From the NCBI GenBank assembly GCA_029237695.1, contig CM055269.1, positions 31,530,956 through 31,594,955 on the forward strand: a stretch of DNA of 64,000 nt. The letters run 5' to 3'. The stretch is from Conchocele bisecta (lineage: Eukaryota; Mollusca; Bivalvia; Lucinida; Thyasiridae). The position numbers were made by a program, and so were the translations under genes. Below are positions 1 through 10,460 of the stretch, piece by piece. A model generated the notes under the pieces. It made no database searches. It was not told the origin of the DNA and saw only the letters and a list, made by a program, of their open reading frames with translations. Every line of letters starts with the position of its first letter. The stretch's first letter is position 1.

Positions 1-218
1 CTTTATAAACATTAGAACTGTACTTCGAACTTAAAATTGATAGGGGTCATGGGTGTCATGTCAACACAAACCCTGTGTTATCAATAATATGGGCACTTGG
101 AACCTGTAATCTAGAATCTACTTACAACTTAAAATGTAATATTAATCGGGCATGTTGATCCTTGTACACATGTACATGTGTCATGGAGCCTATTTTTCAC
201 CCTGACCGACCGTTGCAG

Positions 219-376
219 GGCATGGACAGTGGGTTTGGTGACGATGAGGCGTACACAGTGTACGACAAGCCGTGGCGGTCAGACAAAGACTCCGCCGGAC
301 ACATCTACGTTCCGTCCCGCAACAAGGAAGCCGACACGTACGTAGACGACCTCGATGGACTCATTAAAACAAATAG
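219..376 (+). CDS. SNW1: SNW1/SKIP, penultimate visible coding exon (partial gene)
   Basis: SNW1 (SKIP, Bx42 in flies) is a nuclear protein of the spliceosome core and a co-regulator of nuclear-receptor and Notch transcription. This exon encodes the C-terminal region: MDSGFG, an acidic DDEAYTVYDKPWR stretch, then YVPSRNKEADTYVDDLDGLIKTNR. The pattern SGFG..Y.VYD..WR...IY.PS....D.Y.DDL...IKTNRF is characteristic of animal SNW1 C-termini. The acceptor is a C/T-rich tract ending in AG at 217-218; the donor AATAG|GTCAGA is at 377. The last codon is split (AG|G) and completed by the exon at 1132. The rest of the gene lies upstream of the window. Recognition is from memory of the family, not a search. 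Confidence 0.85.
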
Positions 377-1131
377 GTCAGATGTATTTCTCGATCCCGA
401 CGTAGGCTCCGATCGTGTGGGGCTTCAGCTCATGTCCTTGTCGCCATTATGTGTCCGTGACTGGAGAAATGGGGCTTACGGCATTTTTTACCAGCCTACT
501 TACTGTCTGTTTTGGCTTCAATCGTTCTACCACAATAGGATAGGGATTTATACTGTTTGTTAGAAGCATGGCACGTGATTCAGTGATTAAATGGTGAATA
601 AACCCTGATCAGACTGCGCAAATGTTCAGGCTGGTCTGAGTATACACTTCTCATAGATTCCATAAGCCCAATTACCTCAGTCAACGTTTTATCTAGCACT
701 GCCTGTGAATTTTACCCTTTATTGCAAATGCCTTAACATGTCAACTTCATTCCACATTTACATTGAAACTGTGACCACCCTTTAACATCATTTACCGAAT
801 ACACATATTTGGTTGATTCTCTTAGCAAACAATGACCTTGCTAGAAGGGATATTATAACTGAACTGTGTGGCCAATATCTTGTTAACCCATTTCAAGTTT
901 TTGTTTGTGGAAAATGCTAAATATATCTTTATCTTATATGTACTCAGAAGTATATCATGTTGCAACCACCATTAGAAGCATCTCGTCAAGACGATTCAAG
1001 TGAGTGGTCACAATATATACTTTCATTACGTAAAGGTGTATTTCGGATGCAATGAGTTCATACATTCACATATGCTGGTGAGTCTAGCTTTATTTCCCCC
1101 AGTGGTTCACGGTGCCTGTTTTCTACTTCAG
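377..1131 (+). other. SNW1 intron
   Basis: Bounded by a GT donor at 377 and an AG acceptor at 1130-1131, with phase-compatible exons on both sides. It contains an inverted-repeat element (family A) at 449-686. Nothing else is recognised in 687-1131. Confidence 0.8.
449..686. repeat. Inverted-repeat element, family A, copy 1
   Basis: Left end GTGACTGGAGAAATGGGGCT; the right end is a decayed complement (CCATAAGCCCAATTACCTCA). It shares an internal segment with other copies (TGATCAGACTG, TTGTTAGAAGCATG). A short non-autonomous DNA element lying in the SNW1 intron. Confidence 0.7.
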
Positions 1132-1255
1132 GTTCGTTCCGGACAAGGAGTTCAAAGGCACGGACACGAGTCGACGTCGCGATGGGCACGTTCAGTTTGA
1201 ACGCTATGAAGAGGAGGATCCCTTCGGTCTGTACAGGCTAGCAACCACCAATTAG
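1132..1255 (+). CDS. SNW1: SNW1/SKIP, last visible coding exon
   Basis: Starts after TTCTACTTCAG at 1131 and completes the split Arg codon from 376, continuing FVPDKEFKGTD, then RRRDGHVQFERYEEEDPFGL, the conserved SNW1 tail. In the genomic reading it ends with seven further residues and a TAG at 1253-1255. Other animal SNW1 proteins continue after DPFGL with a lysine-rich tail. A good alternative donor, GGTCT|GTACAG at 1231, falls exactly after DPFGL, so the real exon may end at 1230 and a terminal exon may lie downstream. I could not find such an exon by eye. Confidence 0.8.
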
Positions 1256-1810
1256 TTTTACTATACAACTTAACCGATTCCTCCAAATATGGCCATTCTC
1301 TCACACTTTCACTATTCGTATGGATGCTGTGGAACCTACCTGTTCATAACCTGCAACCTGTCTGCACCGGATTTTCACTAATTAAACAATATGTTCACTT
1401 ACTCCTAAGAAAGAAAATTTCAACATTGTCCTGTCCGCCATATTGTTTATCATCAAAGTGTCATGTGACGTAAGTGTTCACATCACGTGACAAGCAGGCT
1501 CAGTAATTTCTTTTAAATGCTAGAAATATGCTGGTAAATGTGTTAAAAACACCCCAACATGTTTCTCAAGTAAAATTGGGCTGTAATGGATCAGGATTTA
1601 CAAGCAAACTGGGTCTGTGGCCTCAAAACGTCTGCACTATTGTTTTATACCGGACTACTAAAGCATACCCCCTGGCCGATGTGTACTATATTTAGCACAG
1701 TGATACCTATAAGCGCATTTTTTTGCTATAATATCTCAATAAACTGCCTACCATTGTCGAGTTATCTCTCTTTGTTTTTTTCGCACACTGATTTCTTCTC
1801 CAGAGAATAA
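1256..1810 (+). other. Downstream of SNW1: possible 3' UTR
   Basis: No coding exon is recognised. Candidate polyadenylation signals are ATTAAA at 1381-1386 and AATAAA at 1738-1743; neither can be assigned without transcripts. From about 1730 the sequence passes into a diverged repeat. Confidence 0.3.
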
Positions 1811-2110
1811 CTCGAATAACCTTTGGAATATTCTCATGACACTTCACATATTCATAGACCTTGACACAATATATGTGTTGTGTGTAAGACAGACAACTCT
1901 TTTCTCACTAATTTTTGAGTGATCTCCCTTTAGTTTTTTTCACAGATTGATTTCCTGTCAATTCAAAACTTGATTAGTCTTTGGAATATTTTCGTGATAT
2001 TTCATACTTGCAGACACCATATTAAACCCAAAGGTGTGTCTCATGCATGAACGACAACTCTCAACTTACTAACATATTAATGATCTCCCTTTATTTAATT
2101 TACTGGCTGC
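1735..2110. repeat. Diverged tandem repeat, about 160-bp unit
   Basis: Three related segments contain a TGATCTCCCTTTA-like motif, an ATTGATTTC-like motif and TTTGGAATATTCTCATGA-like text near 1750-1840, 1910-2000 and 2040-2095. Boundaries are approximate. Confidence 0.45.
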
Positions 2111-2320
2111 TTTTAGGCGGGGAGGAGGGTACACATGCGCTTGTTGACAAGCGTCAATTTCTAGTTCAAATTGACGTTAAACGTCACACACTTCTGTGTT
2201 GTCATGAACCATATTTTCATTATATTGACAACCTTCATTATGTGGCCAACCCATGTGGTCTCTATGCCCAAAGTCAAGTTTAAATGAATCTGAAATGTGT
2301 GTGAATTTAACTTTTTAACT

Positions 2321-2500
2321 GAATGTGCATTGATGAATAATAGTGTCCAGTCTATTATGAATATGCATCATGACATGCATGTATGTTGTCAAATACTGTC
2401 ATGGTAAGATGAATGTGCATTGATGAATAATAGTGTCCAGTCTATTATGAATATGCATCATGACATGCATGTATGTTGTCAAATACTGTCATGGTAAGAT
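2321..2500. repeat. Exact 90-bp tandem duplication
   Basis: 2321-2410 is repeated at 2411-2500 with no difference that I can see. Each unit starts GAATGTGCATTGATGAATAA and ends CATGGTAAGAT. The identity suggests a recent duplication or an assembly duplication. Confidence 0.9.
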
Positions 2501-3556
2501 GCAATTGTATGTAAAAAGTCTTTCACAATGTGGTAAAAATTGTTTGTGTCCCGATACTACCACTTGTAGAGTATTCAAATAATGTAATGTGCTTCCGGCG
2601 ATCATGTCATCTGTACCTCGGTATTAAACTGATGTTAAACCTCATTCTTTGTGGGCAACTGTGGTAGCAGTCAGCGCTCCAGATAAGGCGCGTTTTGGTG
2701 AAATATTCGCCTTTGTTTTGCTGAATACTCATTGAATTTCTAAATTGAGAGTACAAAATATGCACAATAATTTAAAAATGATCATTTATGTTCAAACCGG
2801 TGTCAGAGTAATCATGCGCTATGTAATCAAGTTGACAATTCACTTATTGCTCAAAAAGACGAACACTGGTTTTTACAGCTCAAATAAGTGAGGTTTCAAC
2901 TTCCTTTGTCCTTGTTGCTCATGTATTCCCTATTGTATATCGGAAACACATGTGATAAATTCAATAATTCATTTGCAAAATAAAATACACAGTGAATGTG
3001 AAATCTTTGGATGCAATGGTTATTTGGAGCTCTGTGCAATTATGGTTTAATAACTCTCAAATCTGTCATTTCTCTGTGTTTTCCTTTGAATATTACAGCC
3101 AACAAATTAGGAGTATTTTCTAGTTTTTCTGTCAATGTCTTGAAATTTCATTAAAGTTACATCCTCCGGACTCAATTCTAATGACTAATGAAATTCCAAG
3201 ACATATTTATGATATATACAGGGAGAAATAAAAGAAAATATAATTAATTATTGTCTGCTATATTTTTAACGGTTTATAACCCTCAAGTTTCCCAGCTTAC
3301 AAAGGCTTAAAGGAGAATCTGAGCAATTTGAGATTTGTTTCTTTTATTATCATAAATGTTATCATAAATGTCTATGTTGAAATTACAATGTCCCTGCATA
3401 CAAGCACACATGTAGATTGCTGTCTTAGAATACCCCACCCCCACCTCTTCAAATTAAATAACCAGTCGGGCTATTTTATAATATAAGCTGGGTCATTTGT
3501 TTGCCTGTTGGCTTTGTATTTGTTCCCTTTGTCAACTGCCTTCGGGACAGTTTAAC
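2501..3556. other. Intergenic, nothing recognised
   Basis: AT-rich sequence with no recognised exon, RNA or bounded repeat. Confidence 0.4.
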
Positions 3557-3800
3557 TGTGGCTGTAACTGGAGAAATGGAGCTTAAGGTATTGAGGCCAG
3601 TGTAGATCCAGAATGAGATCAGCCTGTTCATCAGCACAGTCTGATCAGGATCTGCACTGTTCACCATTCCATCAATGAAACACCTGTCGAGCTTCTAGCA
3701 AGCAATATAGATCGTTGGCAGGCTACAGGAGTTTGCTATTAGATCCTAAACTACACTAGTCACAAATCCCATAAGCCCCATTTCTCCAGTCACAGCCACA
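3557..3800. repeat. Inverted-repeat element, family A, copy 2 (best preserved)
   Basis: Left end TGTGGCTGTAACTGGAGAAA; right end CATTTCTCCAGTCACAGCCACA, its near-perfect complement. Total 244 bp. The centre has AGTCTGATCAGGATCTGCAC and GAGCTTCTAGCAAGCAATAT. No transposase. The length and paired ends fit a MITE. Confidence 0.85.
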
Positions 3801-3884
3801 TTTTGGACCACCGGAGACCTGGTTTGGCCCTCAGGTACGTCTTTGGCCTTTTGTATGTGAGAGGTGAATCTGGTTATACCCTCT

Positions 3885-4039
3885 CAGGGCCGTCGCCACG
3901 TTGAGGCGAACCGAGGCAGTTGCATCGGTAGAAATTTTGCCGATTTTTTTTTACGATGCGGGTCGCGCTACGCGCTCCCACTGGATACACGTTTCATAAG
4001 ATTTGCCTCGGTAAATTTTTACCTCTGGCTACGGCCCTG
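3885..4039. repeat. Short MITE with CAGGGCCGT ends
   Basis: 155 bp. Left end CAGGGCCGTCGCCA, right end TGGCTACGGCCCTG, complementary with few mismatches. CAG...CTG ends and this length fit hAT-type non-autonomous elements. An 8-bp target duplication is not convincing. Confidence 0.65.
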
Positions 4040-4226
4040 TCCCTTATAAGAGTAATGCTACTGGTATTACTTTTGGGGGCAGGGGCCAAGTGACATTGGT
4101 GTAGTATGGACCTGGCACCATCTCGGGGTATTCTAACTAACATGGGACGACCCACGACTGGTGGCTGTAGAGAGGTGACTGTTGTAGGGAGGTCAATTAT
4201 ATAGAGTGGTGACCGGTCATGGAGGT

Positions 4227-4442
4227 TTAACCCTTTGAACCCGAAATTCCGCCATAGCGGTTTATGCAAACAGTGCAGGTCCAGATAAGCCGGCTCGTAA
4301 CTAGCTGTCTCATCAGGATCTGCATTTTTTTAAAGAACTTTTTGAGAACAAAAAATACCCCCTGTTCATAAATGGACTAGTCTGAAACCCACTGTGTGAC
4401 GGTTGGATTGATAGGAAAATTCTTAGAGGTGAAAGGGTTAAA
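4227..4442. repeat. piggyBac-like MITE, TTAA-flanked
   Basis: Left end TTAACCCTTTGAACC, right end GTGAAAGGGTTAA. TTAA followed by CCC and preceded by GGG is the hallmark of piggyBac target sites and ends. About 216 bp, no coding content. A fragment with a related end (TTAACCCTTTCAATCC) lies at 4979. Confidence 0.65.
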
Positions 4443-5490
4443 CTATATAGAACGTAGTGGAGGAATAAGAATCTACTTGTTTGTAACTTAGTATCTGGCA
4501 AGAAATGTGCTAATATCGCAGCAATTTCTGGCTTGTATGGCCACATCATTCTGTTTATCAGTCGGTGCCCAATTATGATGTATAACACAACATGTACTGG
4601 ACAGATGTATGCTTATAAAATGTTCTGAGCATGTTATCCAAATCTTTTCTTAGAACCACACAGTTTGGTTGGCCGTCTCAACAAAGCTCAGTCTCGTCCA
4701 ATCAACATTCCGACTTTGTGCATGAGCCAGGACATTTGAAGTAAAATCAAACATTTCAATTGACACAACTGATTGATTTTGATCGCATGCCCAGGACCGG
4801 GGTTTATAATCGTTGTGTATGTATGTAAGGCAACATGTCATAAATGTCTATAGAAAATGTTTTGTGAATAAAATTATGCAATGTGATCTTGCTGTTGAAT
4901 TGTATTATGCCCCCTTGCCTGTAACTTCGTTGTCTTGAACACCTTTTACATATAGTACACTGACAATAGTTGATGTATTAACCCTTTCAATCCTAAATAA
5001 CAGGAAAGGACTGTGATTTATTAATTTTCAGACTAGTCCATTTATAAACGGTACTTTTTTTCCTCACCCCTGTTAAGTGGAAAATGAGACGTAGCAGTCA
5101 CAATTCCGGCGTAGAAGACGACAAATTTGAACGGACGTCCAAATGTGACATATATCCTGGTTCTATAGTTGGATCATTACCAAACTTCATCGATAGCTTC
5201 CGCACAGTGATAGCCATTCAATGGATTAGTATGACGGACAGTCTATATTCGAGTAGATAATAGAATGTACAAGGTAAAGGCAAGCGCAACATTCTCACAA
5301 CCCGTACGTTGAATTCATTTGAGTCGCAGGCATAATGCCACCCACCAACTACAATAACACGCTCAATGTGTTCTGCAGTAAGTCACGTGTCATCACAATA
5401 GCAAATGATCAAACATTGGATGGTCCGAAACTGTAAATAGAAAATACCATGGTATATCAAGTTGATCAGGCATTTTAGGAAACTCCTATA
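4443..5490. other. Intergenic with repeat fragments
   Basis: 4979-5092 carries a piggyBac-like end fragment. 5093-5225 resembles the left part of the element at 31133 (CAATTCCGGCGTAG, GGACGTCCAAATGT, TCATTACCAAACTTC). No gene recognised. Confidence 0.45.
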
Positions 5491-6053
5491 GTCTGTTTCA
5501 CGAAACCTGCCCACATTTTACGGCTATATAAACAATGCAAAAGCAATATTTGTTTCGGTAATATTAAATTAAAGCAAAATTTAAGAATGAGCCTTCTTTT
5601 TATTTCGTGAAATTTGGTCAAATATTGGTTTTATTACGAAAAATTGATTTCTCTATGGGAATTTAACATGGGGGGAAAAGAGGTAGAGGACTTGTGTGAG
5701 GAGTCAAAATTTTATTTTGGAAATTGACTCCGAAACCTAGCTAGATAGCTTGGAAATGATCTAACTAAGAAAACAAAAGTTAAATTTTAAAAATCGGTCC
5801 TGTATTTCCGAAATTCTGAAAAACTTCCCCATGTTAAATCCCCATAGACATCTTCACTCCGTGAAGATATCTATGGGGATTTAACATGGGGACATTTTGT
5901 TTTCGCAATAAAATCAATATTTGACAAAATTTCACGAAATAAAAAGAAAGCTCATTCTTAACTTTTCCCTTAATTTAATATTATCAAAAAAATCTTGTTT
6001 TTGAATTGTGTATGTAGCCGTAAAATTTGGGCAGCTTTCGTGAAACAGACAGT
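5491..6053. repeat. Foldback element, family B, copy 1
   Basis: Ends GTCTGTTTCACGAAA and TTCGTGAAACAGAC are complementary, and the complementarity continues inward through most of the 560 bp. Near the middle, CCCCATGTTAAATCCCCATAG at 5828 pairs with its complement ending at 5893. No coding sequence. Confidence 0.8.
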
Positions 6054-7154
6054 CGATAATCCGAGGCTTGCCGAGAAACTCTTACAGTTTCTGAGCCGAG
6101 TCTTCATTTATCAAGTGACGTGTTATACTAGAGGATGACAAAAGTCTGAATGTAATGGTATATTACATAATGGGGTTCACGATATAACACGGTGCATTAA
6201 AATGCATAATACATAGTGTAATAAATGTAACTATGTAGATGAAAACCGATACAGAAACACGTTAGGTGCGATGCATATTTGTATGCAATAAATCGACACT
6301 ACATTTGTGTTGTTGATTTAAAGTTCACATTACAAACTATCACTTATTTTCTTCAAAAAAAAACAACAAAGGCGACCATAATAACCGATTTCCGGTTCGT
6401 TTGTATTTTTCGTGATATTGAGATTTCTCATATCGCACCGTATCTGACACCTATACAGAGTCAGGCCATGAATTGGTCATCGCTTATCTCTCCTCGATAA
6501 AGGTTTCTTATATAATATCGTTTGGATTTACGGACATCATTTATGTGTTGCATAATTTCTTCGTTTGTGTCGTTTAATATTGCGTTAATCGTTACGTGTT
6601 CCTTCGCCTATTTATACTTGGATTATTTATACGTTCCTTTCAATCGCCGGCGATGATTATCTGTGCGGAAGTCGGTTGTAATTCAAGGTCAAACAGACAG
6701 CCGAGCCAGAATCAGAAAAAAATGTTGAATTAAATGTTAAATCTCTATATTTATTTCTACAAAATGCTACCATAATCTCCGACATATCGTAAATGTGTAG
6801 ATAGTCACTTCAGCATACTTGTGTTTTGACAATTTTGAGTTGAAATGAATTCTTTATTTTGAGCTGAAATAATCAGTGACACGCGTGTGTAGCTACGTTC
6901 AAATGGATGTCGCCGGAGGTCATTAATAGTCCGGTATAACGTGAGAATGTTCAGCACATGAGATTTTTCAGCCAGTGTACTTCTGCGCATGCGCAGACGG
7001 AACAATAACAATCGGGGACAATGGTATGAGAATTTTAAGTCATCGACAATATTTTCTGATTTAATTAGATTAACATGTATTGAACACAAAACATATCCAT
7101 AATTTCGAATATAGTTACATTTCCAATCTGGGGATTTAGTACTTTCGCGCTTCG
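6054..7154. other. Intergenic, nothing firm
   Basis: No exon recognised. 6870-6960 shares short text (CGTGTGNAGCTACGTTCA) with 8660-8710, so both are probably pieces of one diverged repeat. Confidence 0.35.
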
Positions 7155-8500
7155 TACGTGTGGACACCATTGTCACATTACTTAACAAAATTAAGTGACA
7201 AACATATGGATATTTCAGTATTTAGGCAAATTTATATAGTAAAAAATGCCACATTTTATAGAATAACTACGGTGCGAGGTTTGCATATTGCGTAATATTA
7301 CCATTAACATATGCAATATGTATATACCAGCAAACGGTCTGCAAAACCACCTAGTAGTTCAATATAAACCAGTTTTATTGACGGACTTAACATTCTCACG
7401 GGTGGGTGTGTATTGTCCCCGCCGTTAGAATTTTAATCCCGCCACATATAATGCATGTTTTTGCTTTCTTTTGTAATGTATTCCTTTTAAGTCATCTCAC
7501 GTCCAGTACGGTACCTGTGAACACCATTGTCACATTACTCAAAGAAATTAATCGACAAATATATTGATATTTCAGCATTTTGGCACATTTATATAGTAAA
7601 ACATACAACATGTTATAGAATAACTACGGTACGAGGTTTGTATATTGCGTAATATTACCATTAAAATATGTAATGAGTATCTACCAGTACAACGGTCTGC
7701 AAAACCACCGAGTTGTTCTCTATAAACCGGGTTTACTGACGGACTTAACATTCTCACGGGTGGGTGTGTATTGTCCCTGCCGTGAGAATTTTAATCCCGC
7801 CACATATAATGCATGTTTTTGCGTTATTTTGTAATTTATTCCTTTTAAATCATCTCACGTCCAGTACGGTACGTGTGGACATCATTGTCACATTACTCAA
7901 AGAAATTAATCGACACATATATGGATATTTCAGCATTTTGGCACATTTATATCGTAAAAAATATAACATTTTATAGAATAACTACGGTACGAGGTTTGTA
8001 TATTGCGTAATATTACCATTAAAATATGTAATGAGTATCTACCAGTACAACGGTCTGCAAAACCACCGAGTTGTTCTCTATAAACCGGGTTTACTGACGG
8101 ACTTAACAATACATGTACTTAACATTCTCACGGGTGGGTGTGTATTGTCCCTGCCGTGAGAATTGTAATCCCGCCACATATAATGCATGGTTTTTGCGTT
8201 CGTTTACAATTTATTCCTTTTAAATCATCTCACGTTCAGTACGGTAAGTGTGGACACCATTGTCACATTACTCAACAAAATTAATCGACAGACATATGGA
8301 TATTTCAGTATTTTTGCATATTTATATAGTAAAAAATGCAACATTTTATAGAATAACTACGTACGATGTTTGCATATTGCGTAATATTACCATTACAATA
8401 TGCAATAAGTATATACCAGCACAACGGTCTGCAAAACCACCTAGTAGTTCAATATAAACCAGTTTTATTGACGGACTTAAAATTCTCACGGCTTAAAATT
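7155..8500. repeat. Tandem array, about 355-bp unit, nearly four copies
   Basis: Units begin near GTGNACACCATTGTCACATT at about 7160, 7516, 7876 and 8248; the last is partial. Each contains TTTATAGAATAACTACG, GCGTAATATTACCATTA, CAACGGTCTGCAAAACCACC and, in complete units, AACATTCTCACGGGTGGGTG. The middle units are most alike. Open frames inside it are by-products. Confidence 0.85.
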
Positions 8501-9214
8501 CTCACACCAGCAGCGTGAGCCCCTTAAGCCGCTATGTCTTGGCTGAACATTCTCACGGACTTACCGCAGGCAAATAGGGAAGTGTATTTTGGGACAGGCG
8601 TATTCTGAATTCAAAGAAGCCACACATATTATATGCTGATTGGTTGAATCCAGTTTGCTTAACTGTCCTAGTCAGTGACAGACGTGTGAAGCTACGTTCA
8701 GACGGTTGCCCGCCGGATGTCAACACTAATGCGGCAGGTGTATATTGAATCCGCGAGGCCACATATGCAAAGCTGATTGGTTGAGTCCAGTTTGACAGGC
8801 ATGGAAGAATAGATACACTATGCACATCAGGATACTTTCTACAGTTCCGAAAATCCAATCTTGATGTGTTTGTTTATACACATGGATGATTGTTATATTG
8901 CAGGACTAAAAATGTGGAACTTAAATGTCCCCTCCTTTATGTTTCCGTAAATACTGTTCTCGAATACTAAAATACAATGCATAATTAAATCACATATTTT
9001 GTTCTTTGACAGATAAAAATAATTAAAATTATATATTCAATTTTCCCATGGACAGTAAAAGTATTCACTATAACTAATCTATTTTCCTACTGACTTATTT
9101 CAAATAAATAGAAAATGTTTGGACTTGATGTTAACAACTACAGATGTTTTCCAGAAGAAAATCGTTGTTTTGCCAAATTGAGATTACGTTAATTAAACAT
9201 AGCTTGGTCCTATA
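8501..9214. other. Intergenic, diverged repeat pieces
   Basis: 8600-8790 has two related segments ending GCTGATTGGTTGA(A/G)TCCAGTTTG (about 8635 and 8772). Otherwise nothing recognised. Confidence 0.4.
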
Positions 9215-9402
9215 TGTGGCTGTGACTGGAGAAATGGGGTTTGCGTGATTTTTGACCAGTGTAGTCTAAATACCATCTATATTGCTTGTTAGTGTGTTGC
9301 ATTGATGAAATACCGAAACGTGCAGATCCTGTTCAGATTGTGCGAATGCACAGGCTGAACTGGATCAACACTGGTCGCAAACGCCCTGTAAGCCCCGTGT
9401 TG
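9215..9402. repeat. Inverted-repeat element, family A, copy 3
   Basis: Left end TGTGGCTGTGACTGGAGAAA is intact. The right end is decayed (CCCTGTAAGCCCCGTG) and lacks the final complement. Confidence 0.7.
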
Positions 9403-9599
9403 TGTTTGGCGTATTGCACCTTCTCATTCGCAGTGCGACTAATTTGCCCACTGCTGCCATCCCGGGCATTTGGCTTTCCTTAATTGACCCCATTAGACCT
9501 TGAGCCAGCAATAGCCCCCTCCCCGCCCCCATGAATTTTTGGTGAGTATGATTTTCGGATTCAGTAACCTATTGTCTATCAATCATAGTTGTCTGCGCT

Positions 9600-10460
9600 C
9601 AAAAAGCCGCTGGATAAACAAATGGCGACCATGTTACAAGATGGCCGCCGAACAGAATTATATTGTTTTATTAAGGATTGTTAACTTTCAATCTGATCAA
9701 TATTAACCGGGTAAATTGCTGTAATTAAGTCACAATTTGAATGTAAAATGATTTAGAGAATACATCTTACATTTAATTACATCCGTAAATGGCAATATAT
9801 TTCAAAATGGCTGCCGAAATAGGCTGTTTGACAATATTTTTCTGCGAGTCGTGTGCTGTTACGAACAAATACAGACATTCATAAAGTTGAAACATACATA
9901 TATTGCTTTCCTTCACAAATAAATGGAAAATACAGGCGATAGTCATGCAATAACCTTTCACAATTGTCAGAACAGTCAAAATGGCCGCCAAAATGTTCTT
10001 GTTTTGTTCTATTCTTTACTGTATGGAGTTGTTATAAACAGCATGACATGCACCTGTTACATGTATACATACCAGTTTGAGGTATACAAATCAAATAATT
10101 TGATAACATATACATAATTATCCAGGTATACAATGCATGGGTATGCTTATTGCAAACATGCATGGCTTTCTCCAACATTAAGCATCCCGCATATGCCTTC
10201 GCATGTGACAATAATTTAAATTAACCCTTGGTCGTGAGTTTGATTGGAAAATAAATACAATACATGGTAACGATATGTAATCATGCAGTCACTGATGTAA
10301 TCAGTTCTACATTAACCACTACATGTGTTGTATTCATTATTCTAATTAAAAACATTATTGAAACTAATACACCACAAACCTAACCATATACAGTGTCACC
10401 ATGACTGTCGATCAGTTTCAAGATGACCATCAACATGGCCGCTTTTGCAATTAGGAGATG
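9600..10460. repeat. Tract with ATGGCCGCC-type motifs
   Basis: ATGGCNGCC-like words occur near 9641 (AAGATGGCCGCC), 9807 (AAAATGGCTGCC), 9979 (AAAATGGCCGCC) and 10435 (ACATGGCCGCT). The spacing of about 170 bp for the first three suggests a decayed tandem repeat. Confidence 0.45.

Noticed and set aside
162..563. 133-residue reading around the SNW1 exon as one unspliced protein
   Set aside because: Only 219-376 matches SNW1; the flanks are intron sequence and the family A element.
3885..4039. 8-bp target duplication for the CAGGGCCGT MITE
   Set aside because: TACCCTCT and TCCCTTAT agree too poorly to claim a duplication.
6805..7188. 127-residue - strand open frame
   Set aside because: No recognisable family, partly inside the 355-bp array, no splice or start context.
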